Notes under the pieces: model-generated | Databases searched by the model: none | What the model was told of the DNA's origin: nothing | Seen by the model: only the letters and a program-made list of their open reading frames with translations | Position numbers and translations under genes: made by a program | NCBI RefSeq assembly: GCF_036099295.1 | Contig: NZ_CP107976.1 | Span: 5,518,001-5,582,000 of the forward strand | Reading direction: 5' to 3' | Source: Streptomyces sp. NBC_00358 | GTDB taxonomy: Bacteria > Actinomycetota > Actinomycetes > Streptomycetales > Streptomycetaceae | Length of the DNA stretch: 64,000 nt | Shown here: positions 1 through 9,864 of the stretch, in pieces | Layout of the letters: each line of letters begins with the position of its first letter | Numbering within the stretch: the stretch's first letter is position 1

Positions 1-1134
1 GCTGTGCGCGAACACGTCGTGGGCGAGGGAGTTGGCGCAGGCCAGGATCATCCCGGCGACGGACGCGAGCAGGGTCAGGAAGATCGCTGTCGTCACGGTG
101 GTGAACAGGAGGGTCTCGGCGGTGGACACCGACGTGCCGAACACGGCCCTGGAGCCCAGCAGATAGGCGGTGTTGCCCTGCGGATCGGCCGCCGCGATCG
201 AGGCGCGGCCGATCATGGCCGTGGCGCCGAAGCCGATGACGCTGACGATCAGCACGAACAGGGCCACGCACGGCACCGCCCAGGACAGCGACCGGCGCAC
301 CTGACGGGCGCTGTCGGCGGTGTACATGCGCATGGTGATGTGGGGAAGGCAGGCACCGCCGAGGACGACCGTCAGCTCCGAGGTGATCATGTCCACCCGG
401 GGGCTGGCGCCGCCCGCGAACTGCAGGCCGGAGCGCAGGAAGGCGTCGCCCACGCCACTGTTCCCGGCGGCGGCGGCCAGCAGCGTGCCGGGGTCCCAGT
501 CGAAGCGCCGCAGGACGAGTACGGCGACCACCGTGCCCGAGCCGAGCAGCATCACGATCTTCAGGATCTGGATGAGGGCGGTGCCCTTCATGCCGCCGAT
601 CGCCGCGTAGCTGATCATCAGGATGCCGAGGCCGACGACGCAGCCGGTCTTGAGGGAGTCGTTGGAGAAGCCGAGGATGAACGCCAGCAGGTCGCCCGCG
701 CCCGCCAGTTGGACCAGCATCAGCGGCAGCAGCGCCACGATGGTCACCGCGCAGGCCGTGTTGCGGACGGCCCGGCCCGGCGTCCGGCGCGCGAGCGCGT
801 CGCCCATGGTGAACCGGCCCGCGTTGCGCAGCGGTTCGGCCAGCAGGAACATCAGCAGCATCAGGGACAGGGCCGTGCTCAGGGCGAGGACGACTCCGTC
901 GTAGCCGGCCAGCGCGATGACGCCACCGGTGCCGAGCACGGACGCCGCGGAGATGTAGTCCCCGGCGATGGCGAGGCCGTTGCGCATCGGCGAGAGCGAT
1001 CCGTAGCCGGTGTAGAACTCGTCCAGGTCGTCGCGGTCCGGGCCGGTCATCACGCACAGCAGCAGGGTGACCGTGGCGACGGCCGTGAACGCCACCAGTG
1101 ACATCGCCTGCGCGGAACTGGTGAACCCCGTCAT
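1..1134 (-). CDS. Sodium:solute symporter (SSS family, acetate/cation type), 3' part outside window
   Basis: Reading the minus strand from ATG at 1134 gives MTGFTSSAQAMSLVAF followed by a chain of hydrophobic segments, open to base 1 (378 codons seen, C-terminus missing). The stretch around residue 58 reads IAGDYISAASVLG, the signature of sodium:solute symporters of the cation/acetate (ActP-like) branch, which import a solute with sodium across the cytoplasmic membrane. Its ATG overlaps the TGA of the DUF485 gene upstream (ATGA, 1131-1134), so the two are translationally coupled. DUF485-symporter pairing is typical of ActP-type systems and supports the call; the substrate is inferred only. 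Confidence 0.85.
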   Translation of the reverse strand, partial: MTGFTSSAQAMSLVAFTAVATVTLLLCVMTGPDRDDLDEFYTGYGSLSPMRNGLAIAGDYISAASVLGTGGVIALAGYDGVVLALSTALSLMLLMFLLAEPLRNAGRFTMGDALARRTPGRAVRNTACAVTIVALLPLMLVQLAGAGDLLAFILGFSNDSLKTGCVVGLGILMISYAAIGGMKGTALIQILKIVMLLGSGTVVAVLVLRRFDWDPGTLLAAAAGNSGVGDAFLRSGLQFAGGASPRVDMITSELTVVLGGACLPHITMRMYTADSARQVRRSLSWAVPCVALFVLIVSVIGFGATAMIGRASIAAADPQGNTAYLLGSRAVFGTSVSTAETLLFTTVTTAIFLTLLASVAGMILACANSLAHDVFAHS

Positions 1135-1745
1135 CGTGCCGCCTCCCGCTTCGCGTCCAGTTCGCTCTGCTTGCGGAGCCGGTCCGCGATGGGGTCGACC
1201 CGCCGGCGCGCGGAGTGCTCGTACAGCCCGATGGCCAGGCAGGTGACGGGGACCTGGAGCAGGCCGAGCAGCAGGCCGGTCGACAGTCCGCCGGACACCG
1301 TGCTCGACATCAGGGACGGCGCGAAGGCCGACAGGATGAGGAAGAGGGTGAAGTAGCCGAGCGCGGTGAGGGTCGCGACGCGCCGCTGCCGGCGGTAGGC
1401 GCCGCGCAGCAGCCGGATGTCGCTGTGCTGCCCGAGCGGCTGGTGGCGCGGCCTCCGCGGCCGCGGGGGCTCGGCGGGCCGGGGCTGTGGTTGCCAGGGG
1501 TAGGTCAGCCGGGCGGGAGCCGGTTCGGGGCCGGGGCCGGGGTCCGGCGGTGGATACCCGGAGTACGGGGACCGCTGGGGGTACGGGGGCTGCTCGTCGT
1601 ACGGCGGGTACTCCGGGTACCGCGGGTTCGGCGGGTACGGCTGATACAGCGGGTTCCGTGGTGGCTGGGGAGACGGGCGCTGCCGTTGGTGCGGGCGCTG
1701 CTGAGGTGGCCTTGGGTGCTCGGGGGACGAGAACGCGTCGGGCAT
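1131..1745 (-). CDS. DUF485 membrane protein with proline/tyrosine-rich N-terminus
   Basis: A 204-residue protein. Residues 1-100 are a Pro/Tyr/Arg-rich low-complexity tail with PPYP and NPLYQPYPP patterns. Residues about 120-190 form two membrane helices (TALGYFTLFLILSAFAPSLM and a second ending in VTCLAIGLYE) followed by a charged end, which is the DUF485 layout. DUF485 proteins are small partners of ActP-type symporters, and this gene runs into the symporter with a 4-base overlap. The N-terminal tail is long for the family; Streptomyces membrane proteins often carry such tails. The ATG at 1745 has a GGAGAACC-type ribosome site upstream. Confidence 0.8.
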   Translation of the reverse strand: MPDAFSSPEHPRPPQQRPHQRQRPSPQPPRNPLYQPYPPNPRYPEYPPYDEQPPYPQRSPYSGYPPPDPGPGPEPAPARLTYPWQPQPRPAEPPRPRRPRHQPLGQHSDIRLLRGAYRRQRRVATLTALGYFTLFLILSAFAPSLMSSTVSGGLSTGLLLGLLQVPVTCLAIGLYEHSARRRVDPIADRLRKQSELDAKREAAR

Positions 1746-2480
1746 CCCGGTTCTCCTTGCGTGGCTCGGGTCCGGTGCGGGACCGCAGGGAGCTGGGGGG
1801 TGGGCAGCGCACGCTACTCGTACGTACGAGGCGGGCGCGACCGTTTCACCGAACTGGGCGGTCGGTACGCGCTTACTTCAACTACCCCGGGTGTTACCCG
1901 CGTTCACCTGTGGATTTTCCCTGGAGGCGCCTTGGAGCTCCCCTGGAGTTCACGTGTGGGAAGCGAGTGCCCGGAGTGACCGGTGGGGCGGACGATCGTG
2001 CCGTGCCGGTCCGGCGGTCGCCTTCGGCGGGATCGCTTCCCCCTGCATCCGTCTGCCGGTCCCGGCTTCCCGCTTGAGCCTCACGCCGGGGGAGGGTGGA
2101 GGCTGAGTGCGCCCGGGGGTGGAGCCGACCCCGAGAGGGGGTCCTCCCGAGGGGGGAGGACCCCTAGGGGGATCTCCGTACCAGGGATCGGGGAGGGTTC
2201 GTCCCGCCGGAGGACGAGACGGGGCCGAGGTCGTCCTTAACCTGGCTTTACGCCGTCGGGAGCGCGTCCGGTCGTACGGACCGCACCCACGGGGGTGGGG
2301 TTTTCCCCAGCAGAAGACGGGGCCGTGCACCAGCGCGTCCGACCCCCTCCCGGCACCAGACTTGCGGACGTGGCCCAGCGCACCGTGTCCGAACGGCGCG
2401 TTCCTCGCGGCCCGCCGCACCCGCTCGCAGACTTTCGCAGCTCAGCAGTTTCCCCTGCTGGCCGACTTAGGAGACATACC
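1746..2480. other. Intergenic region between divergent symporter and ABC operons
   Basis: No credible gene is seen in these 735 bases. The region holds a perfect 14-base palindrome CTCGTACGTACGAG (1817-1830), the small repeat GGGTGTTACCC near 1890, a run of CTGGAG repeats at 1920-1950, a G-rich hairpin at 2138-2164 and, at the end, the leader of the ABC operon with a ribosome site TTAGGAG at 2467-2473. Open frames here lack the codon bias of the neighbours. Confidence 0.5.
2138..2164. other. G/C-rich hairpin in ABC operon leader region
   Basis: Arms GGGGTCCTCCC (2138-2148) and GGGAGGACCCC (2154-2164) are exact complements around a 5-base loop. There is no T-tract. It could be the terminator of an unseen upstream transcript or a leader structure of the ABC operon. 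Confidence 0.4.
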
Positions 2481-3269
2481 GTGACATCGGCTGTAAGCAT
2501 TCCCAGGCACGAGGGCACTGGAGGGCGTACGGCCGTCGCCGCGCGGGCACGGCAGGTCGTCAAGGCGTACGGGTCCGGGGAGACCCGCGTCGTCGCCCTC
2601 GACCAGGTCGACGTGGACATCGCGCGGGGCCGGTTCACCGCGATCATGGGCCCCTCGGGGTCCGGCAAATCCACCCTGATGCACTGCCTCGCCGGGCTCG
2701 ACACCGTGACCTCCGGCCAGATCTTCCTCGACGAGACCGAGATCACCGGGCTCAAGGACAAGAAGCTGACGCAACTGCGCCGGGACCGGATCGGCTTCAT
2801 CTTCCAGGCCTTCAACCTGCTGCCGACGCTGAACGCCCTGGAGAACATCACGCTCCCGATGGACATCGCGGGCCGCAAGCCCGACAAGCGCTGGCTGGAC
2901 CAGGTCGTGGAGACCGTCGGGCTCGCCGACCGGCTCAAGCACCGCCCCAACCAGCTCTCCGGCGGCCAGCAGCAGCGGGTCGCGGTGGCACGGGCGCTGG
3001 CGGCCCGGCCCGAGATCATCTTCGGCGACGAGCCGACCGGGAACCTCGACTCCCGTGCCGGCGCCGAGGTGCTGGGCTTCCTGCGGCGCTCGGTGGACGA
3101 CCTGGGCCAGACCATCGTGATGGTCACGCACGACCCGGTGGCGGCCTCGTACGCGGACCGCGTGCTGTATCTCGCCGACGGCCGGATCGTCGACGAGATG
3201 CACCAGCCGACGGCCGACCAGGTCCTGGACCGCATGAAGGACTTCGACTCCCGCGGGCGGACGTCATGA
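2481..3269 (+). CDS. ABC transporter ATP-binding protein (MacB/LolD type)
   Basis: A 262-residue ATPase. Walker A is GPSGSGKST (about residue 57), the signature is LSGGQQQRVAVARAL, Walker B ends in IIFGDEPTGNLDSR, and the H-loop is MVTHD. This is the MacB/LolD class that drives FtsX-type permeases, usually for export or envelope work rather than import. The frame is open further upstream, but GTG 2481 sits seven bases after TTAGGAG and gives the normal length, so it is chosen. The gene overlaps the permease start at 3266 (ATGA), so the two form one transporter. It is a close paralogue of the ATPase at 39599-40465. Confidence 0.95.
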   Translation: MTSAVSIPRHEGTGGRTAVAARARQVVKAYGSGETRVVALDQVDVDIARGRFTAIMGPSGSGKSTLMHCLAGLDTVTSGQIFLDETEITGLKDKKLTQLRRDRIGFIFQAFNLLPTLNALENITLPMDIAGRKPDKRWLDQVVETVGLADRLKHRPNQLSGGQQQRVAVARALAARPEIIFGDEPTGNLDSRAGAEVLGFLRRSVDDLGQTIVMVTHDPVAASYADRVLYLADGRIVDEMHQPTADQVLDRMKDFDSRGRTS

Positions 3270-5830
3270 CCGTCCTCAAGACCTCGATGCGCAACTTCTT
3301 CGCGCACAAGGGGCGCATGGCGCTGTCCGCCGTGGCGGTCCTGCTGTCGGTGGCCTTCGTCTGCGGCACGCTCGTGTTCACCGACACGATGAACACGACG
3401 TTCGACAAACTCTTCGCGGCCACCTCCTCGGACGTGACGGTGCTGCCGAAGGCCGCCAAGAACGACGACACCCCGCAGAACGGCAAGCCCGAGTCGGTGC
3501 CGGCCTCCGTGCTGGCGAGCACGAAGCGGGCGGACGGCGTCAAGTCCGCCGAGGGTGCGGTCAGTTCCCTGAACGTGACCGTCGTCGACAGCCACAACGA
3601 CAACATGGGCTCCACCACCGGAGCCCCGACCATCGCCGGCAACTGGACGCGCAACGACCTCCGTTCCACGGAGATCACCTCCGGCCGCGCCCCGCGCGGA
3701 CCCACCGAGGTGATGGTCGACGTCGACACCGCCCACAAGCACCACCTCACGATGGGCGACGAGCTGCGCACCATCGCGGTCACCGGTGACTTCAAGGCGC
3801 GGATCGTCGGGATCGCCACCTTCAAGGTCACCAACCCCGGTGCCGCCGTCGTCTGGTTCGACACCGCCACCGCCCAGCGCGAACTGCTCGGCTCCACCGG
3901 CCGGTTCACCCAGATCAACGTCACCGCCGCGCCGGGCGTCTCCGACGCGCACCTCAAGCGGAACGTCTCCGCCGCGCTCCACGGGTCGTACAAGATCCAG
4001 ACGCAGAAGGAGAACTCCGACGAGAACCGCCAGGGCGTCGGCCAGTTCATGAACGTCATCAAGTACGCCATGCTCGGCTTCGCCGGGATCGCGTTCCTGG
4101 TCGGCATCTTCCTGATCATCAACACCTTCTCGATGCTGGTCGCCCAGCGGACCCGCGAGATCGGCCTGATGCGCGCCATCGGCTCCTCCCGCAAGCAGGT
4201 CAACCGCTCGGTGCTGGTCGAGGCGCTGCTCCTCGGCGTCGTCGGCTCGGTCCTCGGCGTCGCCTCGGGTGTCGGCCTCGCGGTCGGCCTGATGAAGCTC
4301 ATGTCGTCCATGGGCATGGACCTCTCCACCCGTGACCTGACCGTCAAGGCGGCCACCCCGGTCATCGGCATGGTCCTCGGCGTCGTCGTCACCGTCCTGG
4401 CCGCCTATCTGCCGGCCCGGCGAGCCGGGAAGGTCTCCCCGATGGCCGCCCTGCGTGACGCCGGGACCCCGGCGGACGGCAAGGCGGGTCTCGTCCGCGG
4501 TCTGATCGGTCTGGCCCTGACGGGCGCCGGAGCGTTCGCGCTCTACTCGGCGGCCACCGCCGACAAGGCCAGTGACGGCTCGCTGGTCCTGGGCGCGGGG
4601 ATCGTCCTCACCCTGATCGGCTTCGTGATCGTCGGCCCGCTGCTGGCGGGCGGTGTGGTCCGGGTGATCAGCGCCGTGCTGCTGCGGATGTTCGGACCCG
4701 TCGGCCGGCTCGCCGAACGCAACGCGCTGCGCAACCCGCGCCGCACCGGCGCCACCGGCGCGGCCCTGATGATCGGCCTGGCGCTGGTCGCCTGCCTGTC
4801 GGTGGTCGGCTCCTCCATGGTGGCCTCGGCGACCGACGAGCTCGACAAGTCGGTCGGCGCGGACTTCATCGTCCAGGGCCAGCAGCGGATCGTCCCGCAG
4901 GCCGAGCAGGCCATGGAGAAGACCCCGGGCCTGGCGCACGTCACCCGCTACAAGGACATCGAGGCGACGGTGACCTCGCCGGACGGCAAGGCCGACGACT
5001 CCGGGATCACCGCGGCCGACCCGTCCTACGCCCAGGACCTGCGGCGCAAGACGACCGCCGGTGACCTGTCGGCGGCCTACGGCAAGAACGCCATGTCGGT
5101 GGGCTCGAAGTACGCCGAGAAGCACGGTGTGCGGGTCGGCGACACCCTGAGCGTCGCCTTCAAGGGCGGTGCCACGGCGAAGCTCAAGGTCGCGGCCATC
5201 ACGGACGACGACGTCGCCATCGACCACGAGGTCCGCTACACCTCCATCGAGACGATGGAGAGGTACCTGCCCGCGAGCAGGATCCCGCCGAACGAGATCA
5301 TGTTCGCCAAGGCCGAGCCCGGCCACGAGAAGCAGGCGTACGCGGCCCTGAAGAAGTCCCTGCATCCGTACCCGCAGTACCAGGTCCGCGACCAGACGGA
5401 CTACAAGCAGGAACTGAAGGACCAGGTCGGCCAGCTCCTGAACATGGTCTACGGCCTGCTGGGTCTGGCGATCGTGGTGGCCATCCTCGGTGTGGTGAAC
5501 ACCCTGGCCCTGTCGGTCGTCGAGCGCACCCGAGAGATCGGCCTGATGCGTGCCATCGGACTCTCCCGCCGCCAGTTGCGCCGCATGATCCGCCTGGAGT
5601 CGGTCGTCATCGCCCTCTTCGGCGCTCTGCTCGGCCTGGGGCTCGGGATGAGCTGGGGGGCCACCGCCCAGAAGCTCCTCGCCCTGGAGGGCCTGAAGGT
5701 TCTGGAGATCCCCTGGCCGACCATCATCGGGGTCTTCATCGGCTCGGCCTTCGTGGGCCTGTTCGCCGCCCTGATCCCGGCGTTCCGGGCGGGCCGGATG
5801 AACGTACTGAACGCGATCGCCACCGACTAG
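3266..5830 (+). CDS. ABC transporter permease, FtsX/MacB type (two FtsX domains)
   Basis: An 854-residue permease. An N-terminal helix (near residues 15-35) is followed by a large extracytoplasmic MacB_PCD-like domain, then three helices with the FtsX motif QRTREIGLMRAIGSSRKQV near residue 300. A middle pair of helices, a second external domain and a C-terminal FtsX domain with ERTREIGLMRAIGLSRRQL near residue 755 follow. This fused double-FtsX form works with one ATPase to move substrates out of, or act on, the membrane outer face. It is coupled to the ATPase gene by a 4-base overlap. The substrate is unknown; no sensor kinase gene is adjacent, so the peptide-resistance role seen for some relatives is not supported here. 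Confidence 0.93.
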   Translation: MTVLKTSMRNFFAHKGRMALSAVAVLLSVAFVCGTLVFTDTMNTTFDKLFAATSSDVTVLPKAAKNDDTPQNGKPESVPASVLASTKRADGVKSAEGAVSSLNVTVVDSHNDNMGSTTGAPTIAGNWTRNDLRSTEITSGRAPRGPTEVMVDVDTAHKHHLTMGDELRTIAVTGDFKARIVGIATFKVTNPGAAVVWFDTATAQRELLGSTGRFTQINVTAAPGVSDAHLKRNVSAALHGSYKIQTQKENSDENRQGVGQFMNVIKYAMLGFAGIAFLVGIFLIINTFSMLVAQRTREIGLMRAIGSSRKQVNRSVLVEALLLGVVGSVLGVASGVGLAVGLMKLMSSMGMDLSTRDLTVKAATPVIGMVLGVVVTVLAAYLPARRAGKVSPMAALRDAGTPADGKAGLVRGLIGLALTGAGAFALYSAATADKASDGSLVLGAGIVLTLIGFVIVGPLLAGGVVRVISAVLLRMFGPVGRLAERNALRNPRRTGATGAALMIGLALVACLSVVGSSMVASATDELDKSVGADFIVQGQQRIVPQAEQAMEKTPGLAHVTRYKDIEATVTSPDGKADDSGITAADPSYAQDLRRKTTAGDLSAAYGKNAMSVGSKYAEKHGVRVGDTLSVAFKGGATAKLKVAAITDDDVAIDHEVRYTSIETMERYLPASRIPPNEIMFAKAEPGHEKQAYAALKKSLHPYPQYQVRDQTDYKQELKDQVGQLLNMVYGLLGLAIVVAILGVVNTLALSVVERTREIGLMRAIGLSRRQLRRMIRLESVVIALFGALLGLGLGMSWGATAQKLLALEGLKVLEIPWPTIIGVFIGSAFVGLFAALIPAFRAGRMNVLNAIATD

Positions 5831-5885
5831 CCGTCGGCGGACGGTCGAACGGGCCACCGCGTACGGGGGTTGCGGTGGAAGGGAC

Positions 5886-5926
5886 GGGCCCGGTCCGAGG
5901 AGAGCCACTCTCCTCGGACCGGGCCC
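5886..5926 (+). terminator. Strong hairpin terminator after ABC operon
   Basis: A perfect 19-bp stem (5886-5904 with 5908-5926) and a 3-base CCA loop lie 56 bases after the permease stop. No T-tract follows, as is usual for Streptomyces terminators. The remaining 350 bases up to mfd are G-rich without a gene; the mfd promoter presumably lies there. Confidence 0.8.
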
Positions 5927-6279
5927 GCGGTGTGCCCGATGGCCCGTTCGGGAGTGCGCACCTGGCCCCCCGTTCGGGGGAGGACAGTGCGTGGTGACAG
6001 CGCGTGGTTCCGGCTTCGGTGGTCGGCGGAGGGCGGGCGGCGGGGCGAGCCGGGTCCGGCCGGCGAGGGGCGTGGGTCGGGAGTCCTGGACCCGGGGTGC
6101 CGGGCCCGGGGCAGGGGGCCTGGGCCCGGCACCGGGTGCGCGGCCGGTCACGGGGCGGGGGCGCGGGCCCCGGTGGACGGTCACGCGCGAGCGGGCGCGG
6201 AGTCGTAGGCTGGATGCCCCCGGCCCGTCCCACGTGTCGGGCGTCTCGCGTTGCCCTCTCCCCGGGATGGAAGCCCTTC

Positions 6280-9200
6280 ATGAGCCTGCACGGTCTGCTC
6301 GACGCCGTCGTCAAGGACGCCGCCCTCGCGGAGGCGGTGAAGGCCGCCGGCGACGGCAACCGGATGCACGTCGACCTGGTCGGCCCACCGGCGGCGCGCC
6401 CGTTCGCCGTCGCCGCGCTCGCCCGCGAGACCGGCCGAACCGTGCTTGCCGTGACGGCCACGGGCCGGGAGGCCGAGGACCTGGCCGCCGCCCTGCGCAC
6501 CCTGCTCCCGCCGGACGGCGTGGCGGAGTACCCGTCGTGGGAGACGCTGCCGCACGAGCGGCTCTCGCCCAGGTCGGACACCGTCGGCCGGCGTCTCGCC
6601 GTCCTGCGGCGCCTTTCCCACCCGCGTCCCGACGACCCCGAGACCGGCCCGGTGTCCGTCGTCGTGGCTCCCATCCGCTCGGTCCTCCAGCCGCAGGTCA
6701 AGGGCCTGGGCGACCTGGAGCCGGTCGTCCTGCGCACCGGCAGCACCGCCGACCTGGGCGACACGGTCGCGGCGCTCGCGGCAGCCGCGTACTCCCGCGT
6801 CGAACTCGTCGAGAAGCGCGGCGAGTTCGCCGTCCGCGGCGGCATCCTGGACGTCTTCCCGCCCACCGAGGAGCACCCGCTGCGGGTGGAGTTCTGGGGC
6901 GACGACATCGAGGAGATCCGCTACTTCAAGATCGCGGACCAGCGTTCCCTGGAGGTCGCCGAACACGGCCTGTGGGCCCCGCCCTGCCGCGAACTGCTGC
7001 TCACCGAGGACGTGCGGGCGAGGGCCGCGGCCCTCGCCGAGGCTCACCCGGAGCTCGGAGAACTCCTCGGCAAGATCGCCGAGGGCATCGCCGTGGAGGG
7101 CATGGAATCGCTCGCCCCGGTCCTCGTCGACGACATGGAGCTGCTGCTCGACGTCCTGCCCGAGGGCGCGATGACCGTCGTGTGCGACCCGGAGCGGGTA
7201 CGGACCAGGGCCTCCGACCTGGTCGCGACCTCGCAGGAGTTCCTCCAGGCGTCCTGGGCGGCGACGGCCGGGGGCGGCGAGGCGCCCATCGACGTCGGCG
7301 CGGCCTCCCTGTGGTCCATCGCGGACGTACGGGACCGGGCGCGCGAGCTGGACATGATGTGGTGGTCGGTGTCGCCGTTCGCCGCCGACGGGGAACTCAC
7401 GGACGCCTTCGCCGGCGGGGTGGGGGACACCCTCAAGCTGGGCATGCACGCCCCGGAGAGCTACCGCGGCGACACCGCCCGCGCGCTCGCCGACACCAAG
7501 GGGTGGCTGGCCGAGGGCCGGCGCACGGTCTACGTCACGGAGGCGCACGGTCCGGCGGCACGCACCGTCGAGGTGCTGGGCGGAGAGGGCATCGCCGCCC
7601 GCCTGGACATCGACCTCACCGAGATCGGCCCCTCCGTCGTACACGTGGCGTGCGGCTCCATCGACTACGGCTTCGTCGACCCGGTGCTCGGACTCGCCGT
7701 CCTGACGGAGACCGACCTCTCCGGCCAGAAGGCGGCGGGCAAGGACGGCGCCCGGATGCCGGCCCGCCGCCGCAAGACGATCGACCCGCTGACCCTGGAG
7801 ACCGGCGACTACATCGTGCACGAACAGCACGGTGTCGGCCGCTACATCGAGATGGTGCAGCGCACGGTCCAGACCGCGACCCGCGAGTACCTGGTCGTCG
7901 AGTACGCCCCCGCCAAGCGCGGCCAGCCCGGTGACCGTCTCTACATCCCCACCGACCAGCTGGAGCAGATCACCAAGTACGTCGGCGGTGAGGCCCCGAC
8001 GATGCACCGCCTGGGCGGCGCCGACTGGACGAAGACCAAGGCACGCGCCAAGAAGGCGGTCAAGGAGATCGCCGCGGACCTGATCAAGCTGTACTCGGCG
8101 CGGATGGCGGCCCCGGGCCACGCCTTCGGCGCCGACACGCCCTGGCAGCGCGAGCTGGAGGACGCGTTCCCCTACGCGGAGACGCCCGACCAGCTCACGA
8201 CGATCGCCGAGGTCAAGGAGGACATGGAGAAGACGGTCCCGATGGACCGTCTGATCTGCGGCGACGTCGGCTACGGCAAGACGGAGATCGCGGTCCGCGC
8301 CGCGTTCAAGGCGGTGCAGGACGGCAAGCAGGTGGCGGTCCTCGTCCCCACGACCCTGCTGGTGCAGCAGCACTTCGGCACGTTCTCCGAGCGCTACTCG
8401 CAGTTCCCGGTCAACGTCCGCGCCCTGTCCCGCTTCCAGACGGACACCGAGGCCAAGGCGGTCCTGGAGGGGCTGCGCGAGGGCTCGGTGGACCTCGTCA
8501 TCGGCACCCACCGCCTGTTCTCCTCCGAGACCAAGTTCAAGGACCTGGGCCTGGTCATCGTCGACGAGGAGCAGCGCTTCGGCGTCGAGCACAAGGAGCA
8601 GCTCAAGAAGCTCCGCGCCAACGTCGACGTCCTCACGATGTCCGCCACCCCCATCCCCCGTACGCTCGAAATGGCGGTGACGGGCATCCGTGAGATGTCG
8701 ACGATCACCACCCCGCCGGAGGAGCGGCACCCGGTGCTGACTTTCGTCGGCCCGTACGAGGAGAAGCAGATCGGCGCGGCGATCCGCCGTGAACTGCTGC
8801 GCGAGGGCCAGGTCTTCTACATCCACAACCGGGTCGAGTCCATCGACCGGGCGGCCGCCCGCCTCAGGGAGATCGTCCCGGAGGCGCGGATCGCCACGGC
8901 CCACGGCCAGATGGGGGAGCAGGCGCTGGAGCAGGTGGTCGTCGACTTCTGGGAGAAGAGGTTCGACGTGCTGGTCTCGACGACGATCGTCGAGTCGGGC
9001 ATCGACATCTCGAACGCCAACACGCTGATCGTGGAGCGCGGCGACAACTTCGGCCTGTCGCAGCTCCACCAGCTCCGCGGCCGGGTCGGCCGCGGCCGGG
9101 AACGCGGCTACGCCTACTTCCTGTACCCGCCGGAGAAGCCCCTCACGGAGACGGCCCACGAGCGGCTCGCGACGATCGCCCAGCACACCGAGATGGGCGC

Positions 9201-9831
9201 GGGCATGTACGTGGCGATGAAGGACCTGGAGATCCGCGGCGCGGGCAACCTGCTCGGCGGCGAGCAGTCGGGCCACATCGCCGGCGTCGGCTTCGACCTG
9301 TACGTACGCATGGTGGGTGAGGCGGTCGCGGACTACCGCGCCTCCCTGGAGGGCGGCGTGGAGGAGGAGCCGCCGCTGGAGGTCAAGATCGAGCTTCCGG
9401 TCGACGCGCACGTCCCGCACGAGTACGCGCCGGGCGAGCGGCTGCGCCTCCAGGCGTACCGGTCCATCGCCTCCGCGAACACGGAGGAGGACGTCAAGGC
9501 CGTACGCGAGGAACTCGTCGACCGGTACGGCAAGTTGCCCGAGCCGGTCGAGAACCTGCTCCTGGTGGCGGGTCTGCGGATGCTGGCGCGGGCCTGCGGG
9601 GTCGGCGAGATCGTCCTCCAGGGCAACAACATCCGCTTCGCGCCGGTGGAGTTGAGGGAGTCCCAGGAGCTGCGCCTGAAGCGGCTCTACCCGGGAACCG
9701 TCATCAAGCCGACCGCCCACCAGGTCCTCGTCCCGCGCCCGAAGACCGCGAAGGTCGGCGGAAAGCCCCTGGTGGGGCGGGAGTTGCTCGGCTGGACCGG
9801 GGAGTTCCTGGCTTCGATCCTGGGGTCGTAG
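6280..9831 (+). CDS. mfd: Transcription-repair coupling factor Mfd
   Basis: An 1183-residue helicase that displaces RNA polymerase stalled at DNA lesions and recruits UvrA. The N-terminal third is the UvrB-like module (VAEYPSWETLPHERLSP near residue 85). The RNA-polymerase interaction domain follows near residue 500 (GDYIVHEQHGVGRY). The superfamily 2 helicase motor has Walker A GDVGYGKTEIA near residue 660, DEEQRFG near 761, SATPIPRTLEM near 786 and the TRG/translocation block QLHQLRGRVGRGRERGYAYF near 928. The C-terminal TRCF domain ends the protein. The frame is open upstream, but ATG 6280 gives the family's normal start MSLHGLLDAVV. Codon use is uniform with the neighbours; it is a complete housekeeping gene. 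Confidence 0.98.
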   Translation: MSLHGLLDAVVKDAALAEAVKAAGDGNRMHVDLVGPPAARPFAVAALARETGRTVLAVTATGREAEDLAAALRTLLPPDGVAEYPSWETLPHERLSPRSDTVGRRLAVLRRLSHPRPDDPETGPVSVVVAPIRSVLQPQVKGLGDLEPVVLRTGSTADLGDTVAALAAAAYSRVELVEKRGEFAVRGGILDVFPPTEEHPLRVEFWGDDIEEIRYFKIADQRSLEVAEHGLWAPPCRELLLTEDVRARAAALAEAHPELGELLGKIAEGIAVEGMESLAPVLVDDMELLLDVLPEGAMTVVCDPERVRTRASDLVATSQEFLQASWAATAGGGEAPIDVGAASLWSIADVRDRARELDMMWWSVSPFAADGELTDAFAGGVGDTLKLGMHAPESYRGDTARALADTKGWLAEGRRTVYVTEAHGPAARTVEVLGGEGIAARLDIDLTEIGPSVVHVACGSIDYGFVDPVLGLAVLTETDLSGQKAAGKDGARMPARRRKTIDPLTLETGDYIVHEQHGVGRYIEMVQRTVQTATREYLVVEYAPAKRGQPGDRLYIPTDQLEQITKYVGGEAPTMHRLGGADWTKTKARAKKAVKEIAADLIKLYSARMAAPGHAFGADTPWQRELEDAFPYAETPDQLTTIAEVKEDMEKTVPMDRLICGDVGYGKTEIAVRAAFKAVQDGKQVAVLVPTTLLVQQHFGTFSERYSQFPVNVRALSRFQTDTEAKAVLEGLREGSVDLVIGTHRLFSSETKFKDLGLVIVDEEQRFGVEHKEQLKKLRANVDVLTMSATPIPRTLEMAVTGIREMSTITTPPEERHPVLTFVGPYEEKQIGAAIRRELLREGQVFYIHNRVESIDRAAARLREIVPEARIATAHGQMGEQALEQVVVDFWEKRFDVLVSTTIVESGIDISNANTLIVERGDNFGLSQLHQLRGRVGRGRERGYAYFLYPPEKPLTETAHERLATIAQHTEMGAGMYVAMKDLEIRGAGNLLGGEQSGHIAGVGFDLYVRMVGEAVADYRASLEGGVEEEPPLEVKIELPVDAHVPHEYAPGERLRLQAYRSIASANTEEDVKAVREELVDRYGKLPEPVENLLLVAGLRMLARACGVGEIVLQGNNIRFAPVELRESQELRLKRLYPGTVIKPTAHQVLVPRPKTAKVGGKPLVGRELLGWTGEFLASILGS

Positions 9832-9864
9832 CGGTTCCTTCCCGTGTCGGGGGCCCGGTCCTGA

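Noticed and set aside
2237..6184. 1315-codon minus-strand open frame opposite the ABC transporter
   Set aside because: It mirrors the codon bias of the plus-strand ATPase and permease genes and has a His/Asp/Arg/Gly-rich composition typical of shadow frames.
6181..9720. 1179-codon minus-strand frame opposite mfd
   Set aside because: Shadow of mfd with no domain; mfd motifs are complete in the plus frame.
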